DNA of 64,000 nt from an uncultured Bryobacterales bacterium (GTDB lineage: Bacteria > Acidobacteriota > Terriglobia > Bryobacterales > UBA6623). The stretch covers positions 914,236 through 978,235 of the forward strand of contig OY282420.1 of assembly GCA_958295955.1 (NCBI GenBank), given 5' to 3'. Shown here one piece after another: positions 44,576 through 54,691 of this stretch; position 1 is the first letter of the stretch, and every line of letters begins with the position of its first letter. Below the pieces are notes generated by a model. It was not told the DNA's origin, searched no databases, and saw only the letters and a list, made by a program, of their open reading frames with translations. The position numbers and the translations under genes were made by a program.

Positions 44576-47491
44576 CTAGGGAGAGGCGACGGACATGACC
44601 GCGCCCGCGGGGGCGGCCTCGCCGCGGATAACGACCGCGACGGGAGTCCGCTCTCCGCTTGCGGCGGCGTCGGGGATGCGAACCTCGATCTGAAAGACCC
44701 CGGCGAAACCCGGCGCCAAGCCGGCGGAAACCACTTCCGCGGCGCTGCCTCCGATCGTGACCGACACGTCTTCGATCCGCTGCGCGTCCATTGCCGAGGC
44801 CGGTTGACCGGTGACCCCGGGCGGCGACGTCTCTCCCTGTCCGCTGCCGAACAGCATGACCGTCTCTCCCGGCCGCGCCGGCTGCGCTGCGCCGTTCAAG
44901 CGGCCGTTCTCGTTGAGGACGAGGGCGGACATGCTGCCCGGGATCAAGAACAATGCCGGCCGCGCGGGCGAGACGGCAAGCGCCGCGCGCGGGCCGCCGA
45001 CGCCGCCGTAAGCGACGGCCAGTTGCGCGCTCGAGCGGCCCGCAAGCTCATAGGGAACCTGCGCGTTGATCTGCGACTCCTGCACGTACAGCAGCGGAGC
45101 CGGCTCCTCGTCCAGCAACACGCTTACGCCCCCCAAGGCGGGCGGTATGCGGCCCGTCTCGGGGTCAACGGCGCCGCGGACGGGCGTTGCCGGACCCAAG
45201 CCGGCGCCGAAGATGCTGACGATTTGCCCCGGGGCGACCGGCCCCGCGGCGAAACTCGCGGCATGGACTACGCTCTCGCCGGCGAAACGCGGCCCCACGG
45301 ACCACACTTTGGCCCCCGCTGCGCCGAAGCCGGCAATGCGGGTTCCGTCGGGCGAGAAGGCGAGGCCGATGCCTCCACCCGGAAAAACCGCCAACAAATC
45401 GCCGCTTGCGGCGTCCCACATCCAGGTTGTCCCGTCGCGGCTCGCGCCTGCCAGGCGCAGCCCGTCCGGGGAAAACGCGGCCTGCGCGAAAGGCGCTCTG
45501 CGTCCTTCCAAGGTGGGCAATTGCTCGCCGGTCAGGGCGTCCCACACGTGCAGCGCGGGGGTTCGGACGCCGTCGTAGGTCACCACCCGTTTCCCGTCGG
45601 GGAAGAATCTTGCGCCGACCCGGCTGCCGGCCGTCTCTATGGCGGCAAGCTCTACGCCCGTTTCCACGTCCCACACCTGAACCTTGGGGCTGAAAAACTG
45701 TCCGTCCACGGTGAGCAGCAGCGCGCCGTCGGAGGATTCTTCCACATAGGCGGCGCCTCTTTCCAAAGTCGCCGACGCGTACAGGACTTCGCCCGAGGCC
45801 CAATCCAGAACCGTTGCCGCGTGGTTGGAAGCAATCAGCAGGCGCGCTCCGTCGCGCGACCAGGCTGCGTACCTGTACTGCGTGTCCTCCGCTCCGCTGT
45901 CCGGAGCGAATTCCAGGGGGATCGATTCGAGATTGTCGAGGTCCCAAACCAGGATAAAGAAGTATCCCGTCGTAGCAATGCGCCGGCCGTCCGGGGACCA
46001 TACCGCGGAATTGACCTGGACATCGAGCGTCATCCCGGCGCCGCCCTGCGCCGCATGATCCCAGAGTTCAACAACATTGAAGGACTGTTCGTCCGAGACG
46101 GTCAGAAAGCGTCCGCCGCGGGGTGAATGCGACACCTGCTCGACGGGGCGCCTGGGCGGCCCCGGACGGGAACCCGGAGCCCTGCCTTCCGGCAATTCGT
46201 AGAGTTGCGCGCCCGTTTCCGCGTTCCAGACCCTGACCGAGCCGTCTGTGCCCGAGGTGACGATACGGCTCCCGTCGGGCGCGTAGTCCAGCGCCGACAC
46301 GGCTCCGTTGCGGTGTCCCTCGAAACGGGCCGTTTCCTGTCCCGCGGCGTGGTCCCAAACGATGATTCTGCCGTCGGCGCTGCCAGCCGCCATGCGGCTG
46401 CCATCGGGAGACCATGCCACCGTTTCGACGTAGTTGAGAAAGTCGCGATCCAGGACCTGGGCTTCCGCTTCGACATCCCATATCTTGACGGTTTTGTCCA
46501 GCCCCCCGCTGGCGAGATAACGCCCTTCCGGCGAAAAGGCGATGGCGGTGATGCCGCCGTAATGAGGCGTGAAATCGTCGTTTTCCGGAACAGGACGCCA
46601 GTGAACCAATAATTGGCCGCTCTCGGCATCCCATACGCGCAACGACGACGGTTGCGCTACCACGATGCGCCGGCCGTCAGGCGAGAGCGCCACGATGTCG
46701 ATCCCGCTGCCGGAACTATATCGGGCTGCCCCTTCGTTCTCCAGCGCATGCAGCAACCGCCATTCCTCGGTGTCCCATATTTTCACCATGCTGTCGTTGG
46801 CGGCCGTGACCAGACGGCTGCCGTCAGCGGACCAGCGCAGATGGCGGGCTCCCGATCCCGGGTCGTGGGACTGAAAGGCGGCAAGCTCCTCTCCGTCTTC
46901 GACCCGCCATACTTTGAGCGCCCCATCCGACTGAATAACGGCCAATCGCGTCTCATCCGGCGACCAGCGGACGCCGGATGCGTAAGCGGTGGGGGAAAGC
47001 CCTTCGAAGCTGCGCAGCAATGCTCCGCTCGATGCATCCCAGACATGCACGACGCCGCGTTCTTGCGAGGCGATACGGTTGCCCAAGGGAGACCACACCG
47101 GCCTGCGCAGCCGGCTGCGCTCGCTCTGGTCGAACTCGAGCACGGTTTCGCCTGTCGCAGCGTCCACGATGCGGGAGGCGGCGAGCGTCTCGACATAGAC
47201 GCGGCCGGCGGCCGGGGAGGGCGCCGCGAAAAACCTTTCTCCGTCGACGAGGCGGACAACCTCCTCGCCGGTCATCGCATCCCAGACGACCGCCGACCGA
47301 TACGCCAGCGAGAAGACGTTGCGGCCGTCCGGCGGCAAATAGCGCACGAAGCGCACCGTCTCGCGGTGGCCGGTTATCGCGAACAAAGGGGCGGGGGAGG
47401 CGGGCTCCTGTGCGCCGAGCGGCTGCGCAAAGAACTGCAGCAAGGCCGCCGCAGCCGGTATCCAGAGGCAGCCCCGCGTTTTCGTCTTCAT
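44576..47491 (-). CDS. WD40 beta-propeller protein with Solibacter-type C-terminal domain, copy B
   Basis: 971 residues, same order as copy A: signal peptide, about 13-14 WD40 repeats, TIGR03437-type C-terminal domain. It starts 28 bp after the mrp stop in the same direction, so it may be the last gene of the SUF transcript. Because copy B keeps the link to intact mrp, its start side is in the ancestral setting. Compared with copy A, the first 80 and last 250 residues are nearly identical, while propeller patches differ strongly, for example FFAAPSPAAGRVYVETLAAS here against VYTSSPSPTGARVYVETLAY in A. Confidence 0.88.
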   Translation of the reverse strand: MKTKTRGCLWIPAAAALLQFFAQPLGAQEPASPAPLFAITGHRETVRFVRYLPPDGRNVFSLAYRSAVVWDAMTGEEVVRLVDGERFFAAPSPAAGRVYVETLAASRIVDAATGETVLEFDQSERSRLRRPVWSPLGNRIASQERGVVHVWDASSGALLRSFEGLSPTAYASGVRWSPDETRLAVIQSDGALKVWRVEDGEELAAFQSHDPGSGARHLRWSADGSRLVTAANDSMVKIWDTEEWRLLHALENEGAARYSSGSGIDIVALSPDGRRIVVAQPSSLRVWDAESGQLLVHWRPVPENDDFTPHYGGITAIAFSPEGRYLASGGLDKTVKIWDVEAEAQVLDRDFLNYVETVAWSPDGSRMAAGSADGRIIVWDHAAGQETARFEGHRNGAVSALDYAPDGSRIVTSGTDGSVRVWNAETGAQLYELPEGRAPGSRPGPPRRPVEQVSHSPRGGRFLTVSDEQSFNVVELWDHAAQGGAGMTLDVQVNSAVWSPDGRRIATTGYFFILVWDLDNLESIPLEFAPDSGAEDTQYRYAAWSRDGARLLIASNHAATVLDWASGEVLYASATLERGAAYVEESSDGALLLTVDGQFFSPKVQVWDVETGVELAAIETAGSRVGARFFPDGKRVVTYDGVRTPALHVWDALTGEQLPTLEGRRAPFAQAAFSPDGLRLAGASRDGTTWMWDAASGDLLAVFPGGGIGLAFSPDGTRIAGFGAAGAKVWSVGPRFAGESVVHAASFAAGPVAPGQIVSIFGAGLGPATPVRGAVDPETGRIPPALGGVSVLLDEEPAPLLYVQESQINAQVPYELAGRSSAQLAVAYGGVGGPRAALAVSPARPALFLIPGSMSALVLNENGRLNGAAQPARPGETVMLFGSGQGETSPPGVTGQPASAMDAQRIEDVSVTIGGSAAEVVSAGLAPGFAGVFQIEVRIPDAAASGERTPVAVVIRGEAAPAGAVMSVASP

Positions 47492-47519
47492 GCGCCCCTA
47501 CATGGTACTCCTGCAGGGA

Positions 47520-48599
47520 TCAGAAATCGATCTTGACCAACTCTTCGCCTTCGGCCTTCATATTGTGCATGGCCACTTCGACGGCAAGCTGCTTGGCGAC
47601 TTCCAAAAAGCCCTTGGACGCCGGCGCCTCCGGGTCGTAAAGCACGATCGGCATGCCGCCGTCGGAAGTCTCGCGGACAACCGTCGCCAGCGGCACGTTG
47701 CCCAGGACGGGAATTTTCCAGCGCCGGCCAAGCGTCTCCGCGCCGCCCGCGCCGAAGATGTATTCGCGTTCGCCGGTCGCGCGCGATTCGTAGAAGCTCA
47801 TGTTCTCGACTACGCCGAGCAGCGGCGTTTTCAACTGCTTGAACATGATGATCGCCTTTTCCGCTACGTTGACCGCCATCGGCTGGGGAGTGGTGACGAT
47901 CACGGCGCCGGTCAGCGCCAGACGCTGGCAAAGGCTCAATTGCACGTCGCCGGTTCCGGGCGGCAAGTCAACGAGCAGATAATCCAACTCGCCCCACTCG
48001 ACCTGATTGGTGAGTTGCTCGACCATCTTGGCCAGCATCGGGCCGCGCCAGACGACGGCCTGGTCCTGGCGAATGAAGAAACCGGTCGAGATGATGGGCA
48101 GATCGTGGGCGATCAGGGGCATGATGCCGCGTCCGCCGCGCTGCGGCGCCGAGGCCGCGCCCATGATGTGCGGGATGCTGGGTCCGTAAACATCGGCGTC
48201 CAGGATGCCTACCTTCGCTCCCGTCTGCGACAACGCCACCGCCAAGTTCGCCGCAACCGTCGATTTGCCGACGCCGCCCTTGCCCGACGCCACCGGGACG
48301 ATGTTCTTGACGCCGGGGATCGAGCCTTTGCCGCCGGCCCCCGCCGGGTTCACGCGCGCTTGCGGGCTCAACTCGGCTGCGACGCCGGCCACCGAATCGA
48401 CCGCGCCCACGGCGGCTTTCGCGCTTTGCAGCACGTCTTCCTCCGACCCGCCGCCCGGCACGACGGACTGAAGCTCGAAGCTGACGGCGGCGCCGCTAAC
48501 CTTCAGGCCGCGCACCAAGCCCAGCGAGACGACGTCCTTGCCGTAGTCGGGGTGGATGACCGTGCCCAGAATTTTCTGAATTTCTTGTTGACTAGCCAT
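47520..48599 (-). CDS. mrp: Mrp/ApbC/NBP35-family Fe-S cluster carrier ATPase
   Basis: 359 residues. An N-terminal MIP18/DUF59-like domain (1-80) precedes a P-loop ATPase with deviant Walker A ASGKGGVGKST (about 106-116), DADVYGPSIPH, and LVDLPPGTGDVQL. Mrp proteins carry and deliver [4Fe-4S] clusters. The CxxC pair that many homologues have after ENMS is missing: here the text is ENMSFYESRATGEREYIFG. Such cysteine-free forms exist in other phyla. The start ATG 48599 overlaps the Rrf2 gene by 8 bp, so it is translated as part of the SUF operon. Its 3' 258 bp were duplicated. Confidence 0.94.
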   Translation of the reverse strand: MASQQEIQKILGTVIHPDYGKDVVSLGLVRGLKVSGAAVSFELQSVVPGGGSEEDVLQSAKAAVGAVDSVAGVAAELSPQARVNPAGAGGKGSIPGVKNIVPVASGKGGVGKSTVAANLAVALSQTGAKVGILDADVYGPSIPHIMGAASAPQRGGRGIMPLIAHDLPIISTGFFIRQDQAVVWRGPMLAKMVEQLTNQVEWGELDYLLVDLPPGTGDVQLSLCQRLALTGAVIVTTPQPMAVNVAEKAIIMFKQLKTPLLGVVENMSFYESRATGEREYIFGAGGAETLGRRWKIPVLGNVPLATVVRETSDGGMPIVLYDPEAPASKGFLEVAKQLAVEVAMHNMKAEGEELVKIDF

Positions 48600-49101
48600 G
48601 TTTTCTTTCGAGCGCAGGAAGCGCGGGCGACAAATGCATCGCACCGGTCAAAACCACGAGGTTATCGACGAAGTCGTCCATTTCATGCTCGCCGCACATC
48701 AAATCCCTGAGCGTCGTGCGGCTGAGCAGTTGATCGACGACCGACTGCACCGCCCGCCAGAGCGAGCGGATCGAGCAATCGATCGAATGCGTGCAAAGCT
48801 CTTCCCTGCCCGCGAACTTGCCGCAAAACTCGCCGCCGAACAAATCGCCGCCGAGCGGCGCCAGCGCCTGCTTTACGGTGACCGCCTCCGGCGCCCGCGC
48901 AAGGCGGTAGCCGCCGGCCTGTCCGCGCTCGCTCGTGACCAGCCCGCCCGCGCGCAGGATGCGCATCATTTTCGCCGCAAGGGGCGTCGAAATGCCCTCG
49001 GCCTGCGCGATTTCACCGATCGTGACGCTCGCGCCCGCGCCCGCCCGGGCGAGCCGCAGCAGGCAACGCAAACCGTACTCTTCCTGGGAACTGAACTGCA
49101 T
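48592..49101 (-). CDS. Rrf2-family regulator (IscR/SufR-like)
   Basis: 169 residues. The N-terminal winged helix (MQFSSQEEYGLRCLLRLA, AEGISTPLAAKMMRILRAGG, GQAGGYRLAR) is followed by three cysteines, Cys93-x9-Cys103-x5-Cys109, placed like the [2Fe-2S] ligands of IscR (x5 and x5 there). It probably senses Fe-S status and represses this suf operon, in which it lies between sufT and mrp. The spacing of the first pair differs from IscR, so the cluster type could differ. The ATG lies 9 bp after the sufT stop, and its end overlaps mrp. Confidence 0.92.
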   Translation of the reverse strand: MQFSSQEEYGLRCLLRLARAGAGASVTIGEIAQAEGISTPLAAKMMRILRAGGLVTSERGQAGGYRLARAPEAVTVKQALAPLGGDLFGGEFCGKFAGREELCTHSIDCSIRSLWRAVQSVVDQLLSRTTLRDLMCGEHEMDDFVDNLVVLTGAMHLSPALPALERKHG

Positions 49102-49110
49102 GGCGCTTCC

Positions 49111-49641
49111 TTAAAACAGGTTCAGGGCCAGCTTGGCCTCGTCGCTCATCCTTTCAGGCGTCCACACCGGATCGAAGGTGATATCGACCGCGGCCGACTC
49201 CACTTCCTGCAAACGCTCGATTTTGTACTTGACCTCGGCCGGCAACGTTTGCGCCGCCGGACAATTGGGAGACGTCAACGTCATGACGACCTTGACTTTT
49301 TCAGGGTCCTCCCCGCTGACGGGAGCATGAACGTGATAAATCAACCCGAGTTGGTAGATGTCCACGGGAATCTCGGGGTCGTAGCAGGTTTTGAGCACCG
49401 CAACGACTTTCTCTTCGAGCGTTGCGTCCGGGGCGTACTCCGGCTCCTGCGGCGGGAGCGGCGACGTCATGGTCATGTTCGAGTGCATGCTGGGGACGAA
49501 CTCGTTGTACTTGGGCGCAGCCTCCAGCGCGCCGACATTCAGCCCGCCGGAATTCGATTCTTCGCCGGACGCGCCGGCGTCGGGCCGCGCCGGCTCCGCC
49601 CGCGGCTCTACATCGTTGAGTCCCAATTCGATCAGTCCCAT
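49111..49641 (-). CDS. sufT: SUF-associated DUF59 protein SufT
   Basis: 176 residues. The C-terminal 105 residues are a MIP18/DUF59 domain with TCYDPEIPVDIYQLGLIY and the conserved TSPNCPAAQ (Cys127). SufT-type proteins help mature or deliver Fe-S clusters. The first 70 residues are an acidic, Pro-rich, low-complexity extension not seen in minimal SufT; an inner ATG in SMHSNMTM could start a shorter form. Its ATG overlaps the sufS stop by one base (TGATG), implying coupled translation. Confidence 0.88.
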   Translation of the reverse strand: MGLIELGLNDVEPRAEPARPDAGASGEESNSGGLNVGALEAAPKYNEFVPSMHSNMTMTSPLPPQEPEYAPDATLEEKVVAVLKTCYDPEIPVDIYQLGLIYHVHAPVSGEDPEKVKVVMTLTSPNCPAAQTLPAEVKYKIERLQEVESAAVDITFDPVWTPERMSDEAKLALNLF

Positions 49642-50885
49642 CAGGCAAAAATCTCCCTGGCCGTTTCGATCGCATCGACCAACGCGTCGATATCTTCGCG
49701 GGTATTATAGAAAGCCGGCGACGCTCTCACGGTCGCCGGCACCTTGTAGAAACGCATCACCGGCTCGGCGCAGTGATGGCCGATGCGCACGGCCACCGCC
49801 TGGCGGTCGAGAATCGTCCCCAGATCCGCCGGATGGATGCCGTCGAGAACGAACGAGATCACGCCGGCCCTGTTCTCGGCGGCGCCGATGAAACGCAAGC
49901 CGTCCACTGCGCCGAGTTTTTCGAGGCCGTAGGCCAGCAGCGATTGTTCGTAGGCCGCGATGCGCTCCATGCCGACCGCTTGGAGGTAATCGACCGCGGC
50001 GCCCATGCCGATCGCATCGGCAATGTTCGGGGTGCCGGCTTCGAACTTGTAGGGCACGTCGTTATAGATCGTCTTCTCGAACGAAACCGACAGGATCATG
50101 TCCCCGCCCGACTGGTAGGGCTTCATGCGCTCGAGCAGCTCGCGGCGGGCGTAGAGCGCCCCGATACCCGTCGGACCGCACATCTTGTGACCTGAAAACG
50201 CATAGAAATCGCAGCCCAGCGCCTGAACGTCAACAGGCATGTGCGGCACGGCTTGCGCGCCGTCGATCAAGCTCACGGCGCCCGCGCGCCGGGTCTTGCG
50301 AACGATTTCCGCGACGGGGTTCACCGTCCCCAGCGCGTTCGAGACATGGTTGACGGCGACGATGCGGGTGCGCTCGGAAAGCATCCGCTCGAACTCGTCC
50401 ATCAGCAACTCGCCGCGCTCGTTCATGGGAATCACTCGCAGCTTGGCGCCCGTTTCCTCGCAAAGTATCTGCCAGGGGACGATGTTCGAGTGGTGCTCGA
50501 GCGCCGAGATCATCACCTCGCCGCCGGCTTGCACGTGCTCTCGGCCCCAACTCGCCGCAACCAGGTTGACGGCCTCGGTCGCGCCGCGGGTCCAGACGAT
50601 TTCGCTCGATTCCGCGCTGTTGACGAACCGCCCCAGCTTGACGCGCGAGGCTTCGTAGTTTTCCGTGGCGCGCCGGCTGAGCTCGTGAACGCCGCGGTGA
50701 ACGTTGGAGCGGTCTTTCTCGTAGAAGGCGACGACCGCGTCGATAACCGCGCGCGGGGTCTGCGCCGAGGCGGCATTGTCCAAATAAACCAGCCGGCGGC
50801 CGTGGACTTGCTGATCGAGAGCGGGGAAATCTTCCCGAATCCGAGCGGCGTCGAGCGCCGCCGGCGCGTCCGTTAGGGCCGCCAT
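49641..50885 (-). CDS. sufS: Cysteine desulfurase SufS
   Basis: 414 residues. SufS removes sulfur from cysteine and supplies persulfide for cluster assembly. PLP binding is by Lys234 (SGHKMCGPTG) and the catalytic cysteine is Cys372 in IGHHCAEPVM. Other signatures are YLDNAASAQTPRAV and NVHRGVHELSRRAT. Group II desulfurases normally work with SufE or SufU, yet neither is visible in the window. The ATG overlaps the sufD stop by 13 bp. Confidence 0.97.
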   Translation of the reverse strand: MAALTDAPAALDAARIREDFPALDQQVHGRRLVYLDNAASAQTPRAVIDAVVAFYEKDRSNVHRGVHELSRRATENYEASRVKLGRFVNSAESSEIVWTRGATEAVNLVAASWGREHVQAGGEVMISALEHHSNIVPWQILCEETGAKLRVIPMNERGELLMDEFERMLSERTRIVAVNHVSNALGTVNPVAEIVRKTRRAGAVSLIDGAQAVPHMPVDVQALGCDFYAFSGHKMCGPTGIGALYARRELLERMKPYQSGGDMILSVSFEKTIYNDVPYKFEAGTPNIADAIGMGAAVDYLQAVGMERIAAYEQSLLAYGLEKLGAVDGLRFIGAAENRAGVISFVLDGIHPADLGTILDRQAVAVRIGHHCAEPVMRFYKVPATVRASPAFYNTREDIDALVDAIETAREIFA

Positions 50886-52183
50886 TCCGTTACTCCCTGA
50901 CGATCTTCCGTCTTGTCCGCAAAAGTCCGCAGCAACAAGTTTTCGAAGTGCGTCCGCAGCGGTTCGAGCCGGATGCGCTCCAAGGCATCCGCGGCAAACG
51001 CATAAGTCAGCAGATTGCGCGCCCGCTCGACGTCGATGCCGCGCGACTGCATGTAAAACAAGGCCGCCGCGTCAAGCTGCCCGATGGTGGCGCCGTGCGT
51101 GCAGCGCACGTCGTTGGCATCGATCTCCAATTGCGGTTTGGTATTGATGTCCGCCTTGTCGGAAAGCAGCAGGTTTTTGTTGTTTTGAATCGCGTCGGTT
51201 TTCTGGGCGTTCCGCCGCACGAAAATCTTGCCGTTGAAGACCCCGGTCGCGCTGCCGTCGAGCACCCCTTTGTAGAGTTGGTGCGAGTTGCAGTGCGGCA
51301 TGACGTGGTCGATCGCCGTGTGATGATCGACATGCTGCCCGCCCTTGACCGCATACAGGCCGTCGAGCGCGCACTCGCATCCTTCGCCGTTGAGCCGCGT
51401 GTTGATGTCATTGCGGGCGACGGCAGCCCCGAAGCTCAGCGAAAACGTCGAGACTTTGCTCGCGCGTTCCTGAACGGCCTGAAAGCAGCCGGTGTGGAAA
51501 GCCTCGACCGATTCCAATTGCGCGCGGTAGTGTTCGACGACGGCGTTCTCTCCGGCGTAAACTTCGGTCACGGCGTTGGTCCAATACTTGCCCGCCCCTA
51601 TGTAGCTCTCGATCACGCGCACCTGGGAGTTGCGTCCCGCGGCGATCAGAACGCGGGCGTTGGACACGGCGGAAGCCGCAGCGAAAACCAGATGGATGGG
51701 CTCTTCGACCACCGCGCCCGGCGCAACCTCGATCACCGCGCCGTCTTCGAAACAGGCCGTATTGCGCGCCGCCAACGCATGGTCTTCGAATGCCGCGCAG
51801 GCGCCCAGGAGGGATTCCAGTCCGTCAGGATCGTTGCGCAACCGCTCGGCGATCGAGCGCACCGAGACGCCTTGGGGAACTTCGCCGTCCGCCGCGGCCA
51901 GGCGGCCCGAGTCGAAGCGCAGCGTGAAGCCGCCCAGCCCGCGGTACGCGGCCGCGCTCGTATCCGCCGCGGGCGGCGCATCGAAAAATTCGACTTGCGG
52001 CAAAGCCGACAAATTCGTGTATTTGTATTCTTCGTTCTTGACCGTCGGAATGCCCAACGCGAAGAAGCGCTCCAGCGCCGGCCGGCGCCTGCGCTGCAGC
52101 CACTCCGGCTCGCCGGCCGCGCGCTCCCGGAGCGATTCGAAGCCCCGCAGGCGGGCATTCAGGTCTTCCACAACGGCAACCAT
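50873..52183 (-). CDS. sufD: Fe-S cluster assembly protein SufD
   Basis: 436 residues. SufD pairs with SufB and the ATPase SufC in the scaffold complex. The N-terminal helical part (LERFFALGIPTVKNEEYKYTNL) and the beta-helix core (RNTACFEDGAVIEVAPGAV, ECALDGLYAVKGGQHVDHHT, LDGSATGVFNGKIFVRRNAQKTDA, shortened) are typical, ending in DANDVRCTHGATIGQLD and MQSRGID. The ATG is 3 nt after the sufC stop. Confidence 0.96.
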   Translation of the reverse strand: MVAVVEDLNARLRGFESLRERAAGEPEWLQRRRRPALERFFALGIPTVKNEEYKYTNLSALPQVEFFDAPPAADTSAAAYRGLGGFTLRFDSGRLAAADGEVPQGVSVRSIAERLRNDPDGLESLLGACAAFEDHALAARNTACFEDGAVIEVAPGAVVEEPIHLVFAAASAVSNARVLIAAGRNSQVRVIESYIGAGKYWTNAVTEVYAGENAVVEHYRAQLESVEAFHTGCFQAVQERASKVSTFSLSFGAAVARNDINTRLNGEGCECALDGLYAVKGGQHVDHHTAIDHVMPHCNSHQLYKGVLDGSATGVFNGKIFVRRNAQKTDAIQNNKNLLLSDKADINTKPQLEIDANDVRCTHGATIGQLDAAALFYMQSRGIDVERARNLLTYAFAADALERIRLEPLRTHFENLLLRTFADKTEDRQGVTEWRP

Positions 52184-52186
52184 CGC

Positions 52187-52957
52187 TCAGACTCCGACCG
52201 GCTGCGGATTTGCGGCGGTCTCTTCGGTCCAGCCGTAACCCTTTTCTTCCAACTCGAGCGCCAGCGACTTGCCGCCCGACTTGACGATCCTGCCGTCAGC
52301 CAGAACATGCACGTAGTCCGGGACGATGTAGTTGAGCAAGCGCTGGTAGTGCGTCACCACCACGAACGAGCGGTTTGCCGAGCGCAGGCCGTTGACGCCG
52401 GCGGCGACGATCTTCAGCGCGTCGATATCGAGCCCCGAATCGGTCTCGTCGAGAATCGCCAGCGCCGGCTCCAGGATCGACATTTGAAAAATCTCGTTGC
52501 GCTTTTTCTCGCCGCCCGAAAAACCCTCGTTGACGGCGCGTTTCAACATCGACCGATCCATTTGCAACGGCCCGATCTTTTCGCGGACCACCTTCAGGAA
52601 CTCGCCCGCCGAAAGCTCCTCTTCGCCGCGGTGCTTGCGCACTGCGTTGAGCGCTTCCCGCAGGAAATACATGTTGGTCACGCCGGGAATCTCCACCGGG
52701 TACTGAAAGGCCATGAAAACGCCTTCGCGGGCGCGTATCTCGGGAGCCGTCTCCAGCAGGTCGCGGCCCTTGTACGTCACCGCGCCCGAGGTCACTTCAT
52801 AACCCTCGCGGCCGGCCAGGACCGAGGCCAGAGTGCTCTTCCCGGAGCCGTTCGGCCCCATTACGGCATGCACTTCGCCTTCGCCCACCGAAAGGTCGAT
52901 GCCCTTCAGAATTGCCCGACCCTCGATGCTTACGTGTAGATCTTTGATTTCAAGCAT
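52187..52957 (-). CDS. sufC: Fe-S assembly ATPase SufC
   Basis: 256 residues from ATG 52957. An ABC-type ATPase with Walker A GPNGSGKST, the ABC signature FSGGEKKR, and Walker B AILDETDSGLDID. SufC drives the SufB-SufD scaffold in the cytosol. The frame runs to 53011, but the alignable start is MLEIKDLHV. The 114-bp gap to sufB contains no obvious promoter or gene. Confidence 0.97.
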   Translation of the reverse strand: MLEIKDLHVSIEGRAILKGIDLSVGEGEVHAVMGPNGSGKSTLASVLAGREGYEVTSGAVTYKGRDLLETAPEIRAREGVFMAFQYPVEIPGVTNMYFLREALNAVRKHRGEEELSAGEFLKVVREKIGPLQMDRSMLKRAVNEGFSGGEKKRNEIFQMSILEPALAILDETDSGLDIDALKIVAAGVNGLRSANRSFVVVTHYQRLLNYIVPDYVHVLADGRIVKSGGKSLALELEEKGYGWTEETAANPQPVGV

Positions 52958-53071
52958 TGTCCAAGCTTGTTCTCTCCCTGCTCTCGGCGCGCCGCTGCGC
53001 CCGTCCGGCAACCTCGGCTCTTCGATTGACTTTCGCCGGGCGCGATGGGTTTTCCGTGCCCGGATTCCCGC

Positions 53072-54520
<1,449 letters not shown>

Positions 54521-54571
54521 AGTTCCGCTTCGACTTAGCCCCACGAAGGAGTGGCAAGTAATCTATACCCC

Positions 54572-54577
54572 ATTGTA
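54572..54577 (-). promoter_or_regulatory. -10 element TACAAT of the suf operon
   Basis: TGTG-TACAAT on the minus strand lies 51 nt before the sufB ATG. The surrounding CATTGTACACATTG holds a repeated CATTG and a TGTACA palindrome, a possible but unproven Rrf2 operator. Confidence 0.4.
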
Positions 54578-54655
54578 CACATTGCCGCCGCACAAGTCCA
54601 CTGGAAAATTTTGCGCGGCGGCGGCCCCGCCGTACCGAGCGCAGGCGTTTCCATC

Positions 54656-54661
54656 TAAGAT
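54656..54661 (+). promoter_or_regulatory. -10 candidate TAAGAT for the HEAT-sulfatase pair
   Basis: TAAGAT ends 30 nt before the ATG at 54692. Confidence 0.35.
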
Positions 54662-54691
54662 AGAAGCGGAGCGCTCCGACCGGGAAACCCC

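Larger units (their letters stand above)
44495..47777. repeat. Tandem duplication, unit 2
   Basis: 3283-bp second copy, offset 3286 bp at its rmlA end and 3283 bp at its mrp end (one codon shorter). It holds the rmlA fragment, WD40 copy B and the end of intact mrp. Confidence 0.9.

Noticed and set aside
41290..47491. WD40 pair as an NLR-like defence or self/non-self system
   Set aside because: No NTPase, protease or effector domain; both proteins carry signal peptides, so they act outside the cytoplasm.
41209..47777. Mobile element as cause of the duplication
   Set aside because: No transposase, terminal inverted repeats or target-site duplication; the copies abut directly.
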